Shown here: positions 10,175 through 21,535 of the stretch, in pieces
Layout: every line of letters starts with the position of its first letter
Position numbering within the stretch: the first letter of the stretch is position 1
Source of the DNA: Desulfobulbaceae bacterium
GTDB taxonomy: Bacteria; Desulfobacterota; Desulfobulbia; Desulfobulbales; Desulfocapsaceae
NCBI GenBank assembly: GCA_003249645.1
Contig: QKIH01000004.1
Location: 27,394-91,393 of the forward strand
Reading direction: 5' to 3'
Length of the DNA: 64,000 nt
Notes under the pieces: generated by a model
What the model saw: only the letters and a program-made list of their open reading frames with translations
Databases searched by the model: none
What the model was told of the DNA's origin: nothing
Translations under genes and position numbers: made by a program

Positions 10175-10459
10175 ATGTTGAAAAAAGAGTTAGCAGATCA
10201 GGTTAGTAAAGAGCTTTCATTACAGAAACAGGATGTCAACCTCGCCATTGACGTCATTTTAAATAAGATCAGCGAGTCATTGAGAGAGGGTCGCCGAGTA
10301 GAACTCAGAGGCTTCGGCAGCTTTTCCACACGATCAAGAAAGCCGCGTTCTACGAAAAATCCGCGTACCGGCGTGGTAATGGATATTCCCGAGAGAAAGA
10401 CTCTGCATTTCACAATGAGTAAATCTCTCAAGGAAGCACTTATTATTGAAAAGGGGTAA
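10175..10459 (+). CDS. ihfB: Integration host factor/HU family protein, IHF-beta-like
   Basis: MLKKELADQVSKELSLQKQDVNLAIDVILNKI...GFGSFSTRSRKPRSTKNPRTG; rpsA-ihfB order as in other Proteobacteria. Confidence 0.75.
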   Translation: MLKKELADQVSKELSLQKQDVNLAIDVILNKISESLREGRRVELRGFGSFSTRSRKPRSTKNPRTGVVMDIPERKTLHFTMSKSLKEALIIEKG

Positions 10460-11057
10460 CGTCACCTTTTCCGATACGGAGAACTTCCGGGGTTTCCCCG
10501 GTAAGATCGATGATTGATGAGGGGTTCGGGTATATTGCTCCTCCATCAATAATAATATCCACTCTGTTGCCGAGCAGCTGATCTATTTCATAGGCTTCAG
10601 CAGGCGGCTGCAGATTATCATCGTCGATGGGAATACTGGTGTTGATCAGCGGGTTGCCGAGGGCAAGAACGATCTCGTTGCAGATATTGTGTTCCGGCAC
10701 CCTGATACCCACAGTTTTCTGTTTGGTAATCATTGTCTTAGGAACCAGCTTTGTTCCGGGAAGAACAAAGGTGTAGGCACCCGGCAGGTTCCTTTTTAAA
10801 AGACGATATGCCGTATTGGAGACATGAGCGTACTGGCTGATATCTTTCAAATCAGAGCAGAGAATGGAAAACGGTTTGTTCGCAGGCCGTTTTTTTAATT
10901 GGTAGAGGCGCTTTACCGCTTTCTGATGAAAAAGATCACAGCCGACACCATATCCAGTGTCAGTCGGGTAGCAGATGATAGCTCCTTTTTTAAGCTCATC
11001 GGCCACCTGTTTGATTAATCTTGGCTGCGGATTTTCAGAATGGATATCGATAATCAT
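10443..11057 (-). CDS. Sua5/YciO/YrdC family (threonylcarbamoyl-AMP synthase-like)
   Basis: ICYPTDTGYGVGCDLFHQKAVKRLYQLKKRPANKPFSIL; SIIDLTGETPEVLRIGKGD. Confidence 0.85.
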   Translation of the reverse strand: MIIDIHSENPQPRLIKQVADELKKGAIICYPTDTGYGVGCDLFHQKAVKRLYQLKKRPANKPFSILCSDLKDISQYAHVSNTAYRLLKRNLPGAYTFVLPGTKLVPKTMITKQKTVGIRVPEHNICNEIVLALGNPLINTSIPIDDDNLQPPAEAYEIDQLLGNRVDIIIDGGAIYPNPSSIIDLTGETPEVLRIGKGDVTPFQ

Positions 11058-11311
11058 GTTCTGGTCTCGGCGTAAATTACTTTAGGTTCTTAAACATGTA
11101 ATTCATGTTGTTAAGAATAAGATAAGACTGAAAACCTTTCCGGAAAACCGAAAACAGCGAAAATGTTTGAGATTTATGGAAAGGATGCATTAAACTGTAA
11201 CCACTGTCAGATAGAGGTCGCTTTTCCGGATGAGGTGTATATTCTCTCCGAAAGCAACTGACAATCTGCTTGGTAGCTATTAAACATTTCATCTAAAAAA
11301 ATGGAGCTGTT

Positions 11312-12775
11312 ATGTTACCAGAAAATATTGAATTAGCACTGACTTTTGATGATCTTCTTCTTGTACCTGCCGCATCTGAGGTTCTGCCGAACGAAGTTTC
11401 TCTTGCAACCCGGTTGACAAACAGTATCGCATTGAACTGCCCGCTTATCAGTTCTGCTATGGATACGGTAACGGAAAACAGAACAGCTATTGCCATGGCC
11501 AGAGAGGGCGGCATCGGTATTATTCATAAAAATATGGGTATCGATGAGCAGGCCAAGGAGGTCGAAAAGGTTAAGAAATCCGAATCAGGCATGATCATCG
11601 ATCCGATTACCGTAACCACCACCCAGTCGGTTGCCGAGGTACAGGAAATCATGTCTACCTACAAAATTTCCGGTCTCCCTGTACTTGATGACGGAAAACT
11701 TGTCGGTATCGTGACCAACCGTGACCTCCGTTTTGTTTCTGATAATGAACTGCGTGTAGCCGATGTCATGACATCCAAGAATCTTGTGACAGCAAAGGCC
11801 GGGATCACTCTTGAGCATTCAAAAGCTCTTCTCCATGAACACCGGATTGAAAAACTTCTTGTCGTTGATGATGACGGCAACCTCAAAGGTCTTATCACCA
11901 TCAAAGATCTTGAGAAAATTAAAAAATATCCGTTGTCGGCAAAAGATGAGTATGGCCGACTGATCGTCGGTGCAGCCCTTGGTGTCGGCAAAGGCGTTGT
12001 CGCCAATGCCGAGAAACTGGTGAAGGTCGGTGTTGACGTTGTTGTACTCGATTCTGCTCATGGACATTCTAGAAATGTTATCCGTGCCGTTGAAGCGGTA
12101 CGTGGTGCTTTTCCTAAGCTGCAGATTATTGCCGGCAACATAGCAACTGGAGAAGCTGCTGAAGCTCTTATCAAAGCCGGTGCTGATGCAGTGAAAGTCG
12201 GTGTCGGACCTGGTTCAATCTGTACAACCAGGATTGTCGCCGGTGTCGGTGTGCCGCAGATGACTGCAATAGCTAATTGTGTGAAAATCGCCAATAAATA
12301 TGATATTCCTGTTATTGCAGATGGCGGCATTAAACATTCCGGAGAAATTGCAAAAGCGATTGGCGCTGGTGCCAGCTCAATCATGATCGGTAGCCTTTTT
12401 GCAGGAACCGATGAAACTCCGGGCGAGACATTTCTTTATCAGGGCCGTACCTATAAAGGTTATCGTGGTATGGGATCTATCGGGGCGATGTCCCAAGGGA
12501 GTTCTGACAGATATTTTCAGGAGAATGTTGAGTCAAGTTCCAAACTGGTTCCTGAAGGTATTGAAGGAAAAGTGCCGTATCGTGGACCGCTTGTTCAGGT
12601 TATTTACCAATTGCTTGGCGGACTGCGCTCCGGTATGGGATATGTCGGTGCAGGATCCATTAAAGAACTGCAGGAAAAAGCGAAATTTGTTCGCATTTCA
12701 GCTGCCGGTCTTCGCGAATCCCATGTACATGATGTAATTATTACTAAAGAAGCACCGAACTACCGTACTGCATAA
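11312..12775 (+). CDS. guaB: Inosine-5'-monophosphate dehydrogenase
   Basis: [13 protein letters not shown] pair, [30 protein letters not shown]. Confidence 0.97.
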   Translation: MLPENIELALTFDDLLLVPAASEVLPNEVSLATRLTNSIALNCPLISSAMDTVTENRTAIAMAREGGIGIIHKNMGIDEQAKEVEKVKKSESGMIIDPITVTTTQSVAEVQEIMSTYKISGLPVLDDGKLVGIVTNRDLRFVSDNELRVADVMTSKNLVTAKAGITLEHSKALLHEHRIEKLLVVDDDGNLKGLITIKDLEKIKKYPLSAKDEYGRLIVGAALGVGKGVVANAEKLVKVGVDVVVLDSAHGHSRNVIRAVEAVRGAFPKLQIIAGNIATGEAAEALIKAGADAVKVGVGPGSICTTRIVAGVGVPQMTAIANCVKIANKYDIPVIADGGIKHSGEIAKAIGAGASSIMIGSLFAGTDETPGETFLYQGRTYKGYRGMGSIGAMSQGSSDRYFQENVESSSKLVPEGIEGKVPYRGPLVQVIYQLLGGLRSGMGYVGAGSIKELQEKAKFVRISAAGLRESHVHDVIITKEAPNYRTA

Positions 12776-12826
12776 TTAAGTTCTTTAAACAGCGGTCTTT
12801 CCGCCATTGATACAGGATTGGTTACC

Positions 12827-14377
12827 ATGGATATTCATGACGAGAAAATTATAATTCTTGATTTCGGTTCACAGACAACTCAGCTCATTGCCAGACGTAT
12901 TCGTGAGCAGAAGGTGTACAGTGAAATTCATCCGTTCAATATTTCGATTGAAAAGATTAAAGAGCTTAAACCGACAGGTATTGTACTGTCCGGCGGCCCT
13001 TGTTCCGTTTATGATGAAGATGCGCCTCACTCAGATCCCGCTGTCTTTGAATTAGGCGTTCCGGTTCTCGGCATCTGCTATGGTGCCCAGTTGATGATGC
13101 AGCAGCTTGGCGGACGGGTAGAAAAAGCTGAAAAGCGCGAATTCGGCAAGGCAGATCTGGCGATAGAATATACCGACGGCCTTTTTGCCGGACTTGAGGC
13201 CGGAGCTGCCAGACACCAGGTGTGGATGAGTCATGGTGACCGTGTTGAAGTGGTGCCGGAAGGATTTGAAGCATCGGCTGTCAGCGAGCACTCACCCTAT
13301 GCTGCAATGCGTCATACCTCCAAACCTTTTGTTGCCGTTCAGTTTCACCCGGAGGTTGCTCATACCCTCATCGGCAACGATGTATTGCGCAATTTTATCT
13401 TTGGAATGTGCGGATGCAGTCCTACCTGGACCATGCACTCATTTATTGAGTCTACCGTTAAATCAATTCAGGCTAAGGTCGGTGGGGATAAAGTAATCTG
13501 CGCCCTTTCCGGCGGAGTTGATTCATCGGTTGTTGCTGCCATTGTTCACCGGGCAATCGGTGATCAGCTGACCTGTATTTATGTGAATAACGGGCTTATG
13601 CGGCAGGGTGAATCGGCTTCGATCATGCGGTTTTTCCGTGAGAAGAGCAAACTGAACGTCATTGAAATCGATGCAACAGAGTACTTCCTTTCAGAACTAG
13701 CCGGTGTAAAGGATCCGGAAGTAAAACGTAAACGTATCGGTCTTGGTTTTATTGATATCTTTGAAAAAGAGGCGAAAAAAATCGGCGAGGTTAAATACCT
13801 TGCCCAGGGTACCTTGTATCCTGATGTTATTGAATCAGTCTCGTTTCGCGGAGAAGCTCCGATTAAGTCGCATCACAATGTCGGCGGTCTGCCGGAGGTA
13901 ATGAAGCTTGATCTTATTGAGCCGCTTCGTGAACTCTTTAAGGATGAAGTTCGTGAACTTGGCCTTGAGCTCGGCCTGCCTGAAGAGGCAATTTACCGCC
14001 AGCCGTTTCCAGGCCCGGGTCTTGGCATCAGGATCATGGGTGAGGTGACAGAAGAGCGGCTGAAGATTCTCAGACAGTCAGATGTTATTGTACTTGAAGA
14101 GATGAAAAAGGCCGGCTGGTACCGCAAGGTATGGCAGTCTTTTGCTGTGCTTCTGCCGATTCAGACAGTTGGAGTAATGGGGGACGGTCGTACGTACGAG
14201 CACGTCATTGCCATTCGTGCCGTTGATTCCAGGGATGCGATGACCGCTGACTGGTCTAAAATTCCTTACGATATCCTTGGCGTCATTTCTACCAGAATCA
14301 TAAATGAAGTCAGAGGGGTGAACAGGGTTGTCTATGACATCTCTTCCAAACCTCCTGCAACCATCGAGTGGGAGTAA
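12827..14377 (+). CDS. guaA: GMP synthase (glutamine-hydrolysing)
   Basis: GATase GICYGAQLM; ALSGGVDSSVVA; C-terminal YDISSKPPATIEWE. Confidence 0.97.
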   Translation: MDIHDEKIIILDFGSQTTQLIARRIREQKVYSEIHPFNISIEKIKELKPTGIVLSGGPCSVYDEDAPHSDPAVFELGVPVLGICYGAQLMMQQLGGRVEKAEKREFGKADLAIEYTDGLFAGLEAGAARHQVWMSHGDRVEVVPEGFEASAVSEHSPYAAMRHTSKPFVAVQFHPEVAHTLIGNDVLRNFIFGMCGCSPTWTMHSFIESTVKSIQAKVGGDKVICALSGGVDSSVVAAIVHRAIGDQLTCIYVNNGLMRQGESASIMRFFREKSKLNVIEIDATEYFLSELAGVKDPEVKRKRIGLGFIDIFEKEAKKIGEVKYLAQGTLYPDVIESVSFRGEAPIKSHHNVGGLPEVMKLDLIEPLRELFKDEVRELGLELGLPEEAIYRQPFPGPGLGIRIMGEVTEERLKILRQSDVIVLEEMKKAGWYRKVWQSFAVLLPIQTVGVMGDGRTYEHVIAIRAVDSRDAMTADWSKIPYDILGVISTRIINEVRGVNRVVYDISSKPPATIEWE

Positions 14378-14484
14378 AGCCCACGCGTTAACAAGTTTCA
14401 ATGAGCAGTCCTTGCCGCCGGTAAAACCGGCGGTTCTACGGCCTTATGGTAAAATAACTGCGAATAAGAAGAAACAACTGAACT

Positions 14485-15252
14485 ATGCTGAAAACAGGTG
14501 TTTATGTAGATGCTGAGAATATCCGCTTTTGCGGCGGATACGGCATGCGTTATGATGTGCTGGTTGACCTTGCCAATCTGGGTAATTCAACCATGCTGCG
14601 GGCAAATTGTTATCTGGCAGAAGACGGAGCGAGAACCAAAGAAGACCCGGAATATCGTCAGAAACTCTATCGTTATCATGATGTTCTGCGGCAGTGCGGC
14701 TTTAAGGTCATCAAAAAGTTTGTCAAACATTTCGTTGATGATGAAGGTATTCTGACCACCAAAGCCAATGCTGATATGGATCTTGCCATCGACGCACTGC
14801 TGCAGGCACGAAATCTTGACCGCATAATACTGCTGACAGGTGACGGTGATTTTATCAGGCTGGTGCTTGCCTTGCAGAATATGGGCTGCCGGGTTGAGGT
14901 GATAGGCTTTAAGAATGTCAGTACCGAGCTCAAAGAAGCTGCTGACAGTTTCCTGTCCGGTTATCTTGTCCCCGGTTTGCTGCCGATATCCAATGGTGAT
15001 GGAGCTGTCCGTCATCGCGGTGTTCCGATCAATTACAATACGGAACGGGGTTTTGGTTTCATGCGGTATTTTGTGACCAGACCGGAAGGCCTCCATCCGG
15101 AAACAGTGTTCTTTCACTGTTCAAAATGCAATGATGCACGGGACAGTCTGTTTCTTGATTCATCCAATGTATTTGAATTCAAAGTAGTGAAAAATCCCGA
15201 CAATAGTAACAGAACAGAAGCATGGGATATCACACTCATCGATGAGGCGTAA
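14485..15252 (+). CDS. NYN-domain (LabA/DUF88-like) protein with C-terminal cold-shock-like segment
   Basis: GVYVDAENIRF, LTGDGDFIRLVLALQNMGCRVEVIGF; C-terminal INYNTERGFGFMRYF...ETVFFHCSK. Confidence 0.75.
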   Translation: MLKTGVYVDAENIRFCGGYGMRYDVLVDLANLGNSTMLRANCYLAEDGARTKEDPEYRQKLYRYHDVLRQCGFKVIKKFVKHFVDDEGILTTKANADMDLAIDALLQARNLDRIILLTGDGDFIRLVLALQNMGCRVEVIGFKNVSTELKEAADSFLSGYLVPGLLPISNGDGAVRHRGVPINYNTERGFGFMRYFVTRPEGLHPETVFFHCSKCNDARDSLFLDSSNVFEFKVVKNPDNSNRTEAWDITLIDEA

Positions 15253-15281
15253 AAAAGGTTATACACAATAAGGGGGACGGT

Positions 15282-16094
15282 ATGCAGCTAAACTGGGAAG
15301 TGCTCCAGCAGTATGTAGTTACCTATGGTGGAAAGGTTGTTCTTGCTATAATCACACTCGTTATAGGGAAGTGGCTGGCGAAACGGATAGCTTTATTGTG
15401 CACCAGGATCATGGAGCGTCAGAAGGTTGATCAGACCCTCACCAGATTCCTCAACAATATTATCTATTATGTCCTGCTCATAACTGTGGTTCTGGCAGCA
15501 GCAGGGCAGCTCGGTATCAATACTGCCTCATTTCTTACTGTTTTAGGTGCAGCTTCACTTGCTGTGGGCCTTGCCCTGAAAGATTCCCTTGCCAATTTTG
15601 CCTCCGGCGTCATGCTGATCCTCTTTCGGCCCTTCCGAATCGGTGATGTTGTGACCGTAGCCGGAGAAACAGGACAGGTTGTCGAGATCACTGTCTTTAA
15701 TACGATCATAAACACTGCAGACAACCAGAAAAAAATTATTCCGAACGGGGCGATTTCCAATAGCACCATCACCAATATAACGGCAAATCCGACTAGAAGG
15801 ATTGATCTTGTCATCGGGGTAAGTTACGACGATGATGTCCGGAAGGTGAAAACCGTTCTTGAAACAATAATAAAGTCCGATTCGCGTATTCTGGCTGAAC
15901 CAAAACCTCTTATTTCGCTACTTGAACTAGCCGACTCATCGGTTAATATGGCCGTCAGGCCGTGGGTGAAAACGGAAGATTACTGGGATGTTTACTTTGC
16001 TATGATGGAGAAGATAAAGCTCACCTTTGATGAAGAGCAGATATCCATTCCTTATCCGCAGAGTGATGTTCATCTTCATTCATTGGATAAATAG
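15282..16094 (+). CDS. Small-conductance mechanosensitive channel, MscS family
   Basis: LGAASLAVGLALKDSLANFASGVMLILFRPFRIGDVV; IPNGAISNSTITN. Confidence 0.92.
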   Translation: MQLNWEVLQQYVVTYGGKVVLAIITLVIGKWLAKRIALLCTRIMERQKVDQTLTRFLNNIIYYVLLITVVLAAAGQLGINTASFLTVLGAASLAVGLALKDSLANFASGVMLILFRPFRIGDVVTVAGETGQVVEITVFNTIINTADNQKKIIPNGAISNSTITNITANPTRRIDLVIGVSYDDDVRKVKTVLETIIKSDSRILAEPKPLISLLELADSSVNMAVRPWVKTEDYWDVYFAMMEKIKLTFDEEQISIPYPQSDVHLHSLDK

Positions 16095-16115
16095 ACGACG
16101 CAAAAGTGGTTTGAT

Positions 16116-17105
16116 ATGACGATTTTTCTTGCAGGCGACGTTGGCGGGACAAAATGCGAGTTGGCACTGTTTGATTCCTCTGATTCAGCTCTGCTTCCTA
16201 TTCATAAGAAGCGTTTTGCTTCAAAAGAATATGCTGATTTTTCAGCTGTTATACGAGATTTTCTCTCTGGTTGTGACTGTCAGCCGCAGTTTGCCGGTTT
16301 TGGCGTCGCAGGACCGGTGGATAACGGTATTGCGACGGTTACTAATCTTCCCTGGCGAATCAACAAGAGCGAGATTGCAGCTGAATTCAATTTCGACAAG
16401 ATTCTTCTGGTCAACGATCTGACGGCGGTTTGTGCCTCGTTAAGCGTCATGAAAGAATCTGATCTGGTGTTGCTGCATGACGGTCGTCCAAGAGGTGAGG
16501 TGAAAGCTGTTGTTGCACCTGGCACCGGCCTTGGTGAAGGCTACCTGATTGATAATGATCAGACTTTTCTGGCACGAGGTTCTGAAGGGGGGCACACCAA
16601 TTTTGCCCCGACGAACGAACTGCAGCTTAAGCTGCTTGGCTGGGCATTGAAGAAAAAGCAGCCGATAAGCTATGAAGATCTTATTGCCGGCCCAGGCATT
16701 GCTGTTCTTTACGATTTTTTTGTTGAAGAGATGAACCTTGCTCCGAAAGAAGAGGTGGCTGCAGCTCTGGAAGGTATCGCTGACCGAACTCCTGTCATTG
16801 TTGAGGGTGCATTAGGTATAGATTCTTGCCCTCTTTGCAATCAGGTCGTTCAACTGTTTCTCGAAATTTTAGGCAGTGAAGCCGGTAATCTCGGCTTGAA
16901 ACTGTATGCTACAGCCGGAGTGTATATCGGCGGCGGCATCCTGCCACGACTTATTGACCGAGTTAATCTCTCTGGTCTGATCCACGCCTATCTCGACAAG
17001 GGAAAGATGAAAAGCCTGATTTCATCCATGCCCTTATCAGTCATTGTAAAAAATGATGCCGCACTGATCGGTGTTGCCTGCTGCTGTGTAAGAGCTGCCA
17101 GCTGA
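16116..17105 (+). CDS. glk: Glucokinase
   Basis: LAGDVGGTKCELALF; GFGVAGPVDNG; LPWRINKSEI; LVNDLTAVC; GTGLGEGYL. Confidence 0.9.
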   Translation: MTIFLAGDVGGTKCELALFDSSDSALLPIHKKRFASKEYADFSAVIRDFLSGCDCQPQFAGFGVAGPVDNGIATVTNLPWRINKSEIAAEFNFDKILLVNDLTAVCASLSVMKESDLVLLHDGRPRGEVKAVVAPGTGLGEGYLIDNDQTFLARGSEGGHTNFAPTNELQLKLLGWALKKKQPISYEDLIAGPGIAVLYDFFVEEMNLAPKEEVAAALEGIADRTPVIVEGALGIDSCPLCNQVVQLFLEILGSEAGNLGLKLYATAGVYIGGGILPRLIDRVNLSGLIHAYLDKGKMKSLISSMPLSVIVKNDAALIGVACCCVRAAS

Positions 17106-17114
17106 AAAGAGGCG

Positions 17115-17147
17115 GATGCGGGTTGTGAACGGTTCTCAACCCGCATC
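17115..17147. terminator. Bidirectional terminator-like hairpin between convergent glk and argC
   Basis: GATGCGGGTTG...CAACCCGCATC, 11-bp stem. Confidence 0.65.
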
Positions 17148-17154
17148 GCAAAGA

Positions 17155-18195
17155 TTATGGGAAACAGGGGATATTCATCAATCCTGCAGTTTCATCCAGC
17201 CCCAGCATCAGGTTCATATTCTGAATCGCCTGTCCGGAAGCACCTTTTCCAATATTGTCGATGGCGCTTAAAATAATCAGGCGTCTGGTTCTTTTTTCTA
17301 CAACGATGCTGATATCACAGTAGTTGCTGCCCTTGATATGCTGCAGGGAGGGTACCGCACCGGGAGGGCATATACGGACAAAAGGCTCTCCTGCATAGGT
17401 TTCCTCATAAAGAGCCTGGAGTTCTTCTTGTGTGCAGGGCGTGAGCGGTTCGACATAAATGGTGCTCAATATGCCGCGATTGATCGGCAGCAGGTGCGGG
17501 GTAAAGGTTACGGTCACCAGATCTTCGGCAAGAGCCGAAAGCTCCTGTTCGATTTCTGGTGTATGGCGGTGAACTCCGCCAACTTTGTATGCTCTGAAAC
17601 CGTCATATACTTCACAGAAGAGGGTCGCTACATTGGCGGAGCGACCTGCACCGCTTGTGCCGCTCTTGGAATCGATAATAACACGATCCAATGCAATGAG
17701 CTTCTTGTCAAGCAGAGGTTTTAAACCGAGAATCGCTGTAACCGGGAAACAGCCGGTGTTGGCTGTCAGTCTGGTCGTTTTGATTTGTTCCCGATACAGT
17801 TCAGGAAGACCGTAAACTGCCTGCTTGATGTATTCAGGGCTTGAGTGCGGCTGATACCATTCTTCATAGGTGGCAAGGTCGCGTATCCGGTAATCAGCAC
17901 TGAGATCGATAACCTTTTTACCAGCTTCAAGCAGGGCCGGAACAATGTTCATGGCCGTTTTATGAGGAACTGCAGTAAAGAAGAGATCAGCTTTGTCGAT
18001 GAGCTCATCACCGGAAATGTCTTCACAGACAAGATCAACCCTGCCGCGCAGGTTGGGATAGATGTCAGAGAGCTTCATCCCGGCATATTGTCTTGATGTG
18101 GCAACAGTGAGTTCAACCTGATCATGATTGGCCAGCAGTCTGGTCAATTCCGCTCCGGTGTAGCCGGAGACTCCGATAATTCCGATTCGGTTCAT
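17155..18195 (-). CDS. argC: N-acetyl-gamma-glutamyl-phosphate reductase
   Basis: GIIGVSGYTGAELTRLLANH; LTANTGCFPVTAIL; FTPHLLPINRGILSTIY. Confidence 0.95.
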   Translation of the reverse strand: MNRIGIIGVSGYTGAELTRLLANHDQVELTVATSRQYAGMKLSDIYPNLRGRVDLVCEDISGDELIDKADLFFTAVPHKTAMNIVPALLEAGKKVIDLSADYRIRDLATYEEWYQPHSSPEYIKQAVYGLPELYREQIKTTRLTANTGCFPVTAILGLKPLLDKKLIALDRVIIDSKSGTSGAGRSANVATLFCEVYDGFRAYKVGGVHRHTPEIEQELSALAEDLVTVTFTPHLLPINRGILSTIYVEPLTPCTQEELQALYEETYAGEPFVRICPPGAVPSLQHIKGSNYCDISIVVEKRTRRLIILSAIDNIGKGASGQAIQNMNLMLGLDETAGLMNIPCFP

Positions 18196-18319
18196 TGGGT
18201 AACCTTTTATGTTAAGTCATCTGCCGTCAGCCGTGACCTGATAACGGCAGGGGGATTTTCTTCAGGGGTCAATAGATTAGTAGAAATGACGATGACTGGC
18301 AATTGAAAAAAAGTTCCGC

Positions 18320-19684
18320 TCAGGTGTCCCCGGAGAAAAGATACCGGTTAATGGTTTCTATGAGGAACGAATGAAGGTTGTAAAATTCAATCCCGAACCG
18401 TGATTCACTGCTGTTTTGTTTGATGTTCCTGATTAGGCCATGGATTTTCTGTTCTTCCTTCATACCCGGCAGCAGACATTGCAGCTCAATCTGCTGTTCG
18501 ATATGAATAGCAGGCAGAGGTTCATTGCCGCGATTTTTGATTTCGCAGAGACTGCCGTTGCTGCTGAGATCGATCAGTGCACCGAAATATTCCTTGCCGT
18601 CACCGAAGTTGAGGGTGCAGGGAATATAGATCTGGTTTCTTTTGGTTTGGCGCAGTTCACGGTAGTGGATGGCGGAAGGGTAATCAAGATACAAGAGATC
18701 CTGCGGGTTATTTGAGACCGACAGGATGGTTGACTTGAAGAGACAGAGCTTGCCCATGTGGAGATATTTTACCATCACGTGACAACTGCGCTTCTTCTCA
18801 TTGCTGAGAGTTCTGAATTGTGGCGGACTGGTGACAATAACATAATTGTCGGGCAGCATACCGACTGTTGTACAGTCGTAGGCACCTTCAAGTTGTGAAA
18901 ACTCGAGCTTTATCCTGGATCCGATGTCAAGCGAAAGCCGCTGACCGATGGTTGATACCTTTCTCAGACGATTTTGCTCAGGCTCTTTATTACCCTTAGC
19001 AAAAGAAGCGATGGACGCGTACTCATCTTTTAGCCTGAATCCTTCCATGATTAGGGCGATGAGCGGTTTATACAGATTTTGCTGACGCTGACCGTTGAAG
19101 TGCATGAGCTCAAGAACAACATCATCCCAGCAGATTATTTCAAAGAAGGCATCTTCTCCTTCAATGACTTCTGTTTCAGCGGCAAGCGGCAGACCTTTAT
19201 GAACATAGATGAAACCCGTTTCATTTTTACCATAGATCTTAATGGTACAGGTTCTTTCTTCTGTTTCAAGCAGCTGGAGCAGAGAGTGGGTTGGAATATC
19301 GTTGTAGTTGACAATGGAGCCCGCCAACAGCAGTTCCGTGATCTGTTCGAAAAGAAGGGCTGTATTTATCGGCTTTGCATGGTAAAAGGTGGCACCTGGC
19401 GGAGGCTTGCGTTCGGCCCGTGGTGTTTGTCCGGGTGTGTCAATGGCGATAATCGGCACGGTCGGAAACTGTCCGGCAATGTGTGTGAGGATGGCCGCCC
19501 CTTGGTCATCAAGTATTGCGGTAGAACACAAAATGATGTTAACAGGTTGTCTTTTCAGGATATTGACGGCATAAATCTCATCACGTGCAGTAAGGATATC
19601 AAGTTCTGTCTGCCATTCATGAAAAATCGACAGAATATGATCGAGGCTTTCAATATCTTTTTCTATGATCAGGAGTGACTGCAT
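18320..19684 (-). CDS. Pseudo-receiver / DUF4388-like / PilZ multidomain protein
   Basis: Receiver-like N-terminus without phospho-Asp, DUF4388-like SLLQLLETEERTCTIKIYG...GFIYVHKGLPLAAE, C-terminal PilZ-like region. Confidence 0.65.
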   Translation of the reverse strand: MQSLLIIEKDIESLDHILSIFHEWQTELDILTARDEIYAVNILKRQPVNIILCSTAILDDQGAAILTHIAGQFPTVPIIAIDTPGQTPRAERKPPPGATFYHAKPINTALLFEQITELLLAGSIVNYNDIPTHSLLQLLETEERTCTIKIYGKNETGFIYVHKGLPLAAETEVIEGEDAFFEIICWDDVVLELMHFNGQRQQNLYKPLIALIMEGFRLKDEYASIASFAKGNKEPEQNRLRKVSTIGQRLSLDIGSRIKLEFSQLEGAYDCTTVGMLPDNYVIVTSPPQFRTLSNEKKRSCHVMVKYLHMGKLCLFKSTILSVSNNPQDLLYLDYPSAIHYRELRQTKRNQIYIPCTLNFGDGKEYFGALIDLSSNGSLCEIKNRGNEPLPAIHIEQQIELQCLLPGMKEEQKIHGLIRNIKQNSSESRFGIEFYNLHSFLIETINRYLFSGDT

Positions 19685-19808
19685 GGCCGGGAGTCGTTGA
19701 GGTTTGACAAATTTATCATATATAATTAACTATGCATGAAATACGTCAAATATACAAATTCAGGAAAATATACTAAGCTCTACTTTCTACTCTGTCCATG
19801 CCTGTTAG

Positions 19809-20969
<1,161 letters not shown>

Positions 20970-21069
20970 TTACATTTATCTAGATTTATATCACGAGTTA
21001 TCGCAAACGTGTCAAGCTGACACAAGCACGATTTTTAAGTAATCAAAACGAACCTATTTGGAGGCAAAT

Positions 21070-21426
21070 ATGACTGGAGTAGCCTATGCGGCAGCACCTG
21101 CGGCCGGTGCCGGCGCCGGCGCAGCAGGAGGAATCGCTTCTTTTATTCCGATTATTCTTATTTTCGTAGTTTTCTATTTTCTGCTTATCCGTCCCCAGCA
21201 GAAACAGGTGAAAGAACACCAGAAGTACCTGAGCGAACTGAAATCCGGAACCAAGGTTGTGACTAAAGGCGGTATTCACGGCACAATCACCGGACTGACA
21301 GATACTGTCATTACACTTGAGATTGCTCAAGACGTCAGAATCAAAGTTTCCAGAGACGCAATAGCAGGACCTGTTGCCGTTCCGGGAGCTGATACAAAAG
21401 ATCAGAAGAAGATTAAAGCCGGCTGA
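21070..21426 (+). CDS. yajC: Preprotein translocase subunit YajC
   Basis: Single TM, FYFLLIRPQQKQVKEHQKYLSELKSGTKVVTKGGIHGTI; adjacent to tgt. Confidence 0.92.
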   Translation: MTGVAYAAAPAAGAGAGAAGGIASFIPIILIFVVFYFLLIRPQQKQVKEHQKYLSELKSGTKVVTKGGIHGTITGLTDTVITLEIAQDVRIKVSRDAIAGPVAVPGADTKDQKKIKAG

Positions 21427-21474
21427 GGTATAGGCGGCTGTTAATGCGCAGGTGCGCGGTATTCGTGTTTTCGA

Positions 21475-21510
21475 AGTCACTGCTGACAGGGTCGGCAGTG
21501 ACTTTTTTTT
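21475..21510 (+). terminator. Intrinsic terminator after yajC
   Basis: AGTCACTGC...GGCAGTGACT followed by a T-tract. Confidence 0.88.
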
Positions 21511-21535
21511 GTTTCAATAACAGACGGAACTATAA

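Noticed and set aside
14415-14433. CCGCCGGT-aaa-ACCGGCGG hairpin after guaA
   Set aside because: Stable hairpin but no T-tract; could be a short palindrome without terminator function.
19079-19678. 199-aa plus-strand ORF opposite the pseudo-receiver/PilZ gene
   Set aside because: No domain signal; the minus strand has coherent multidomain homology.
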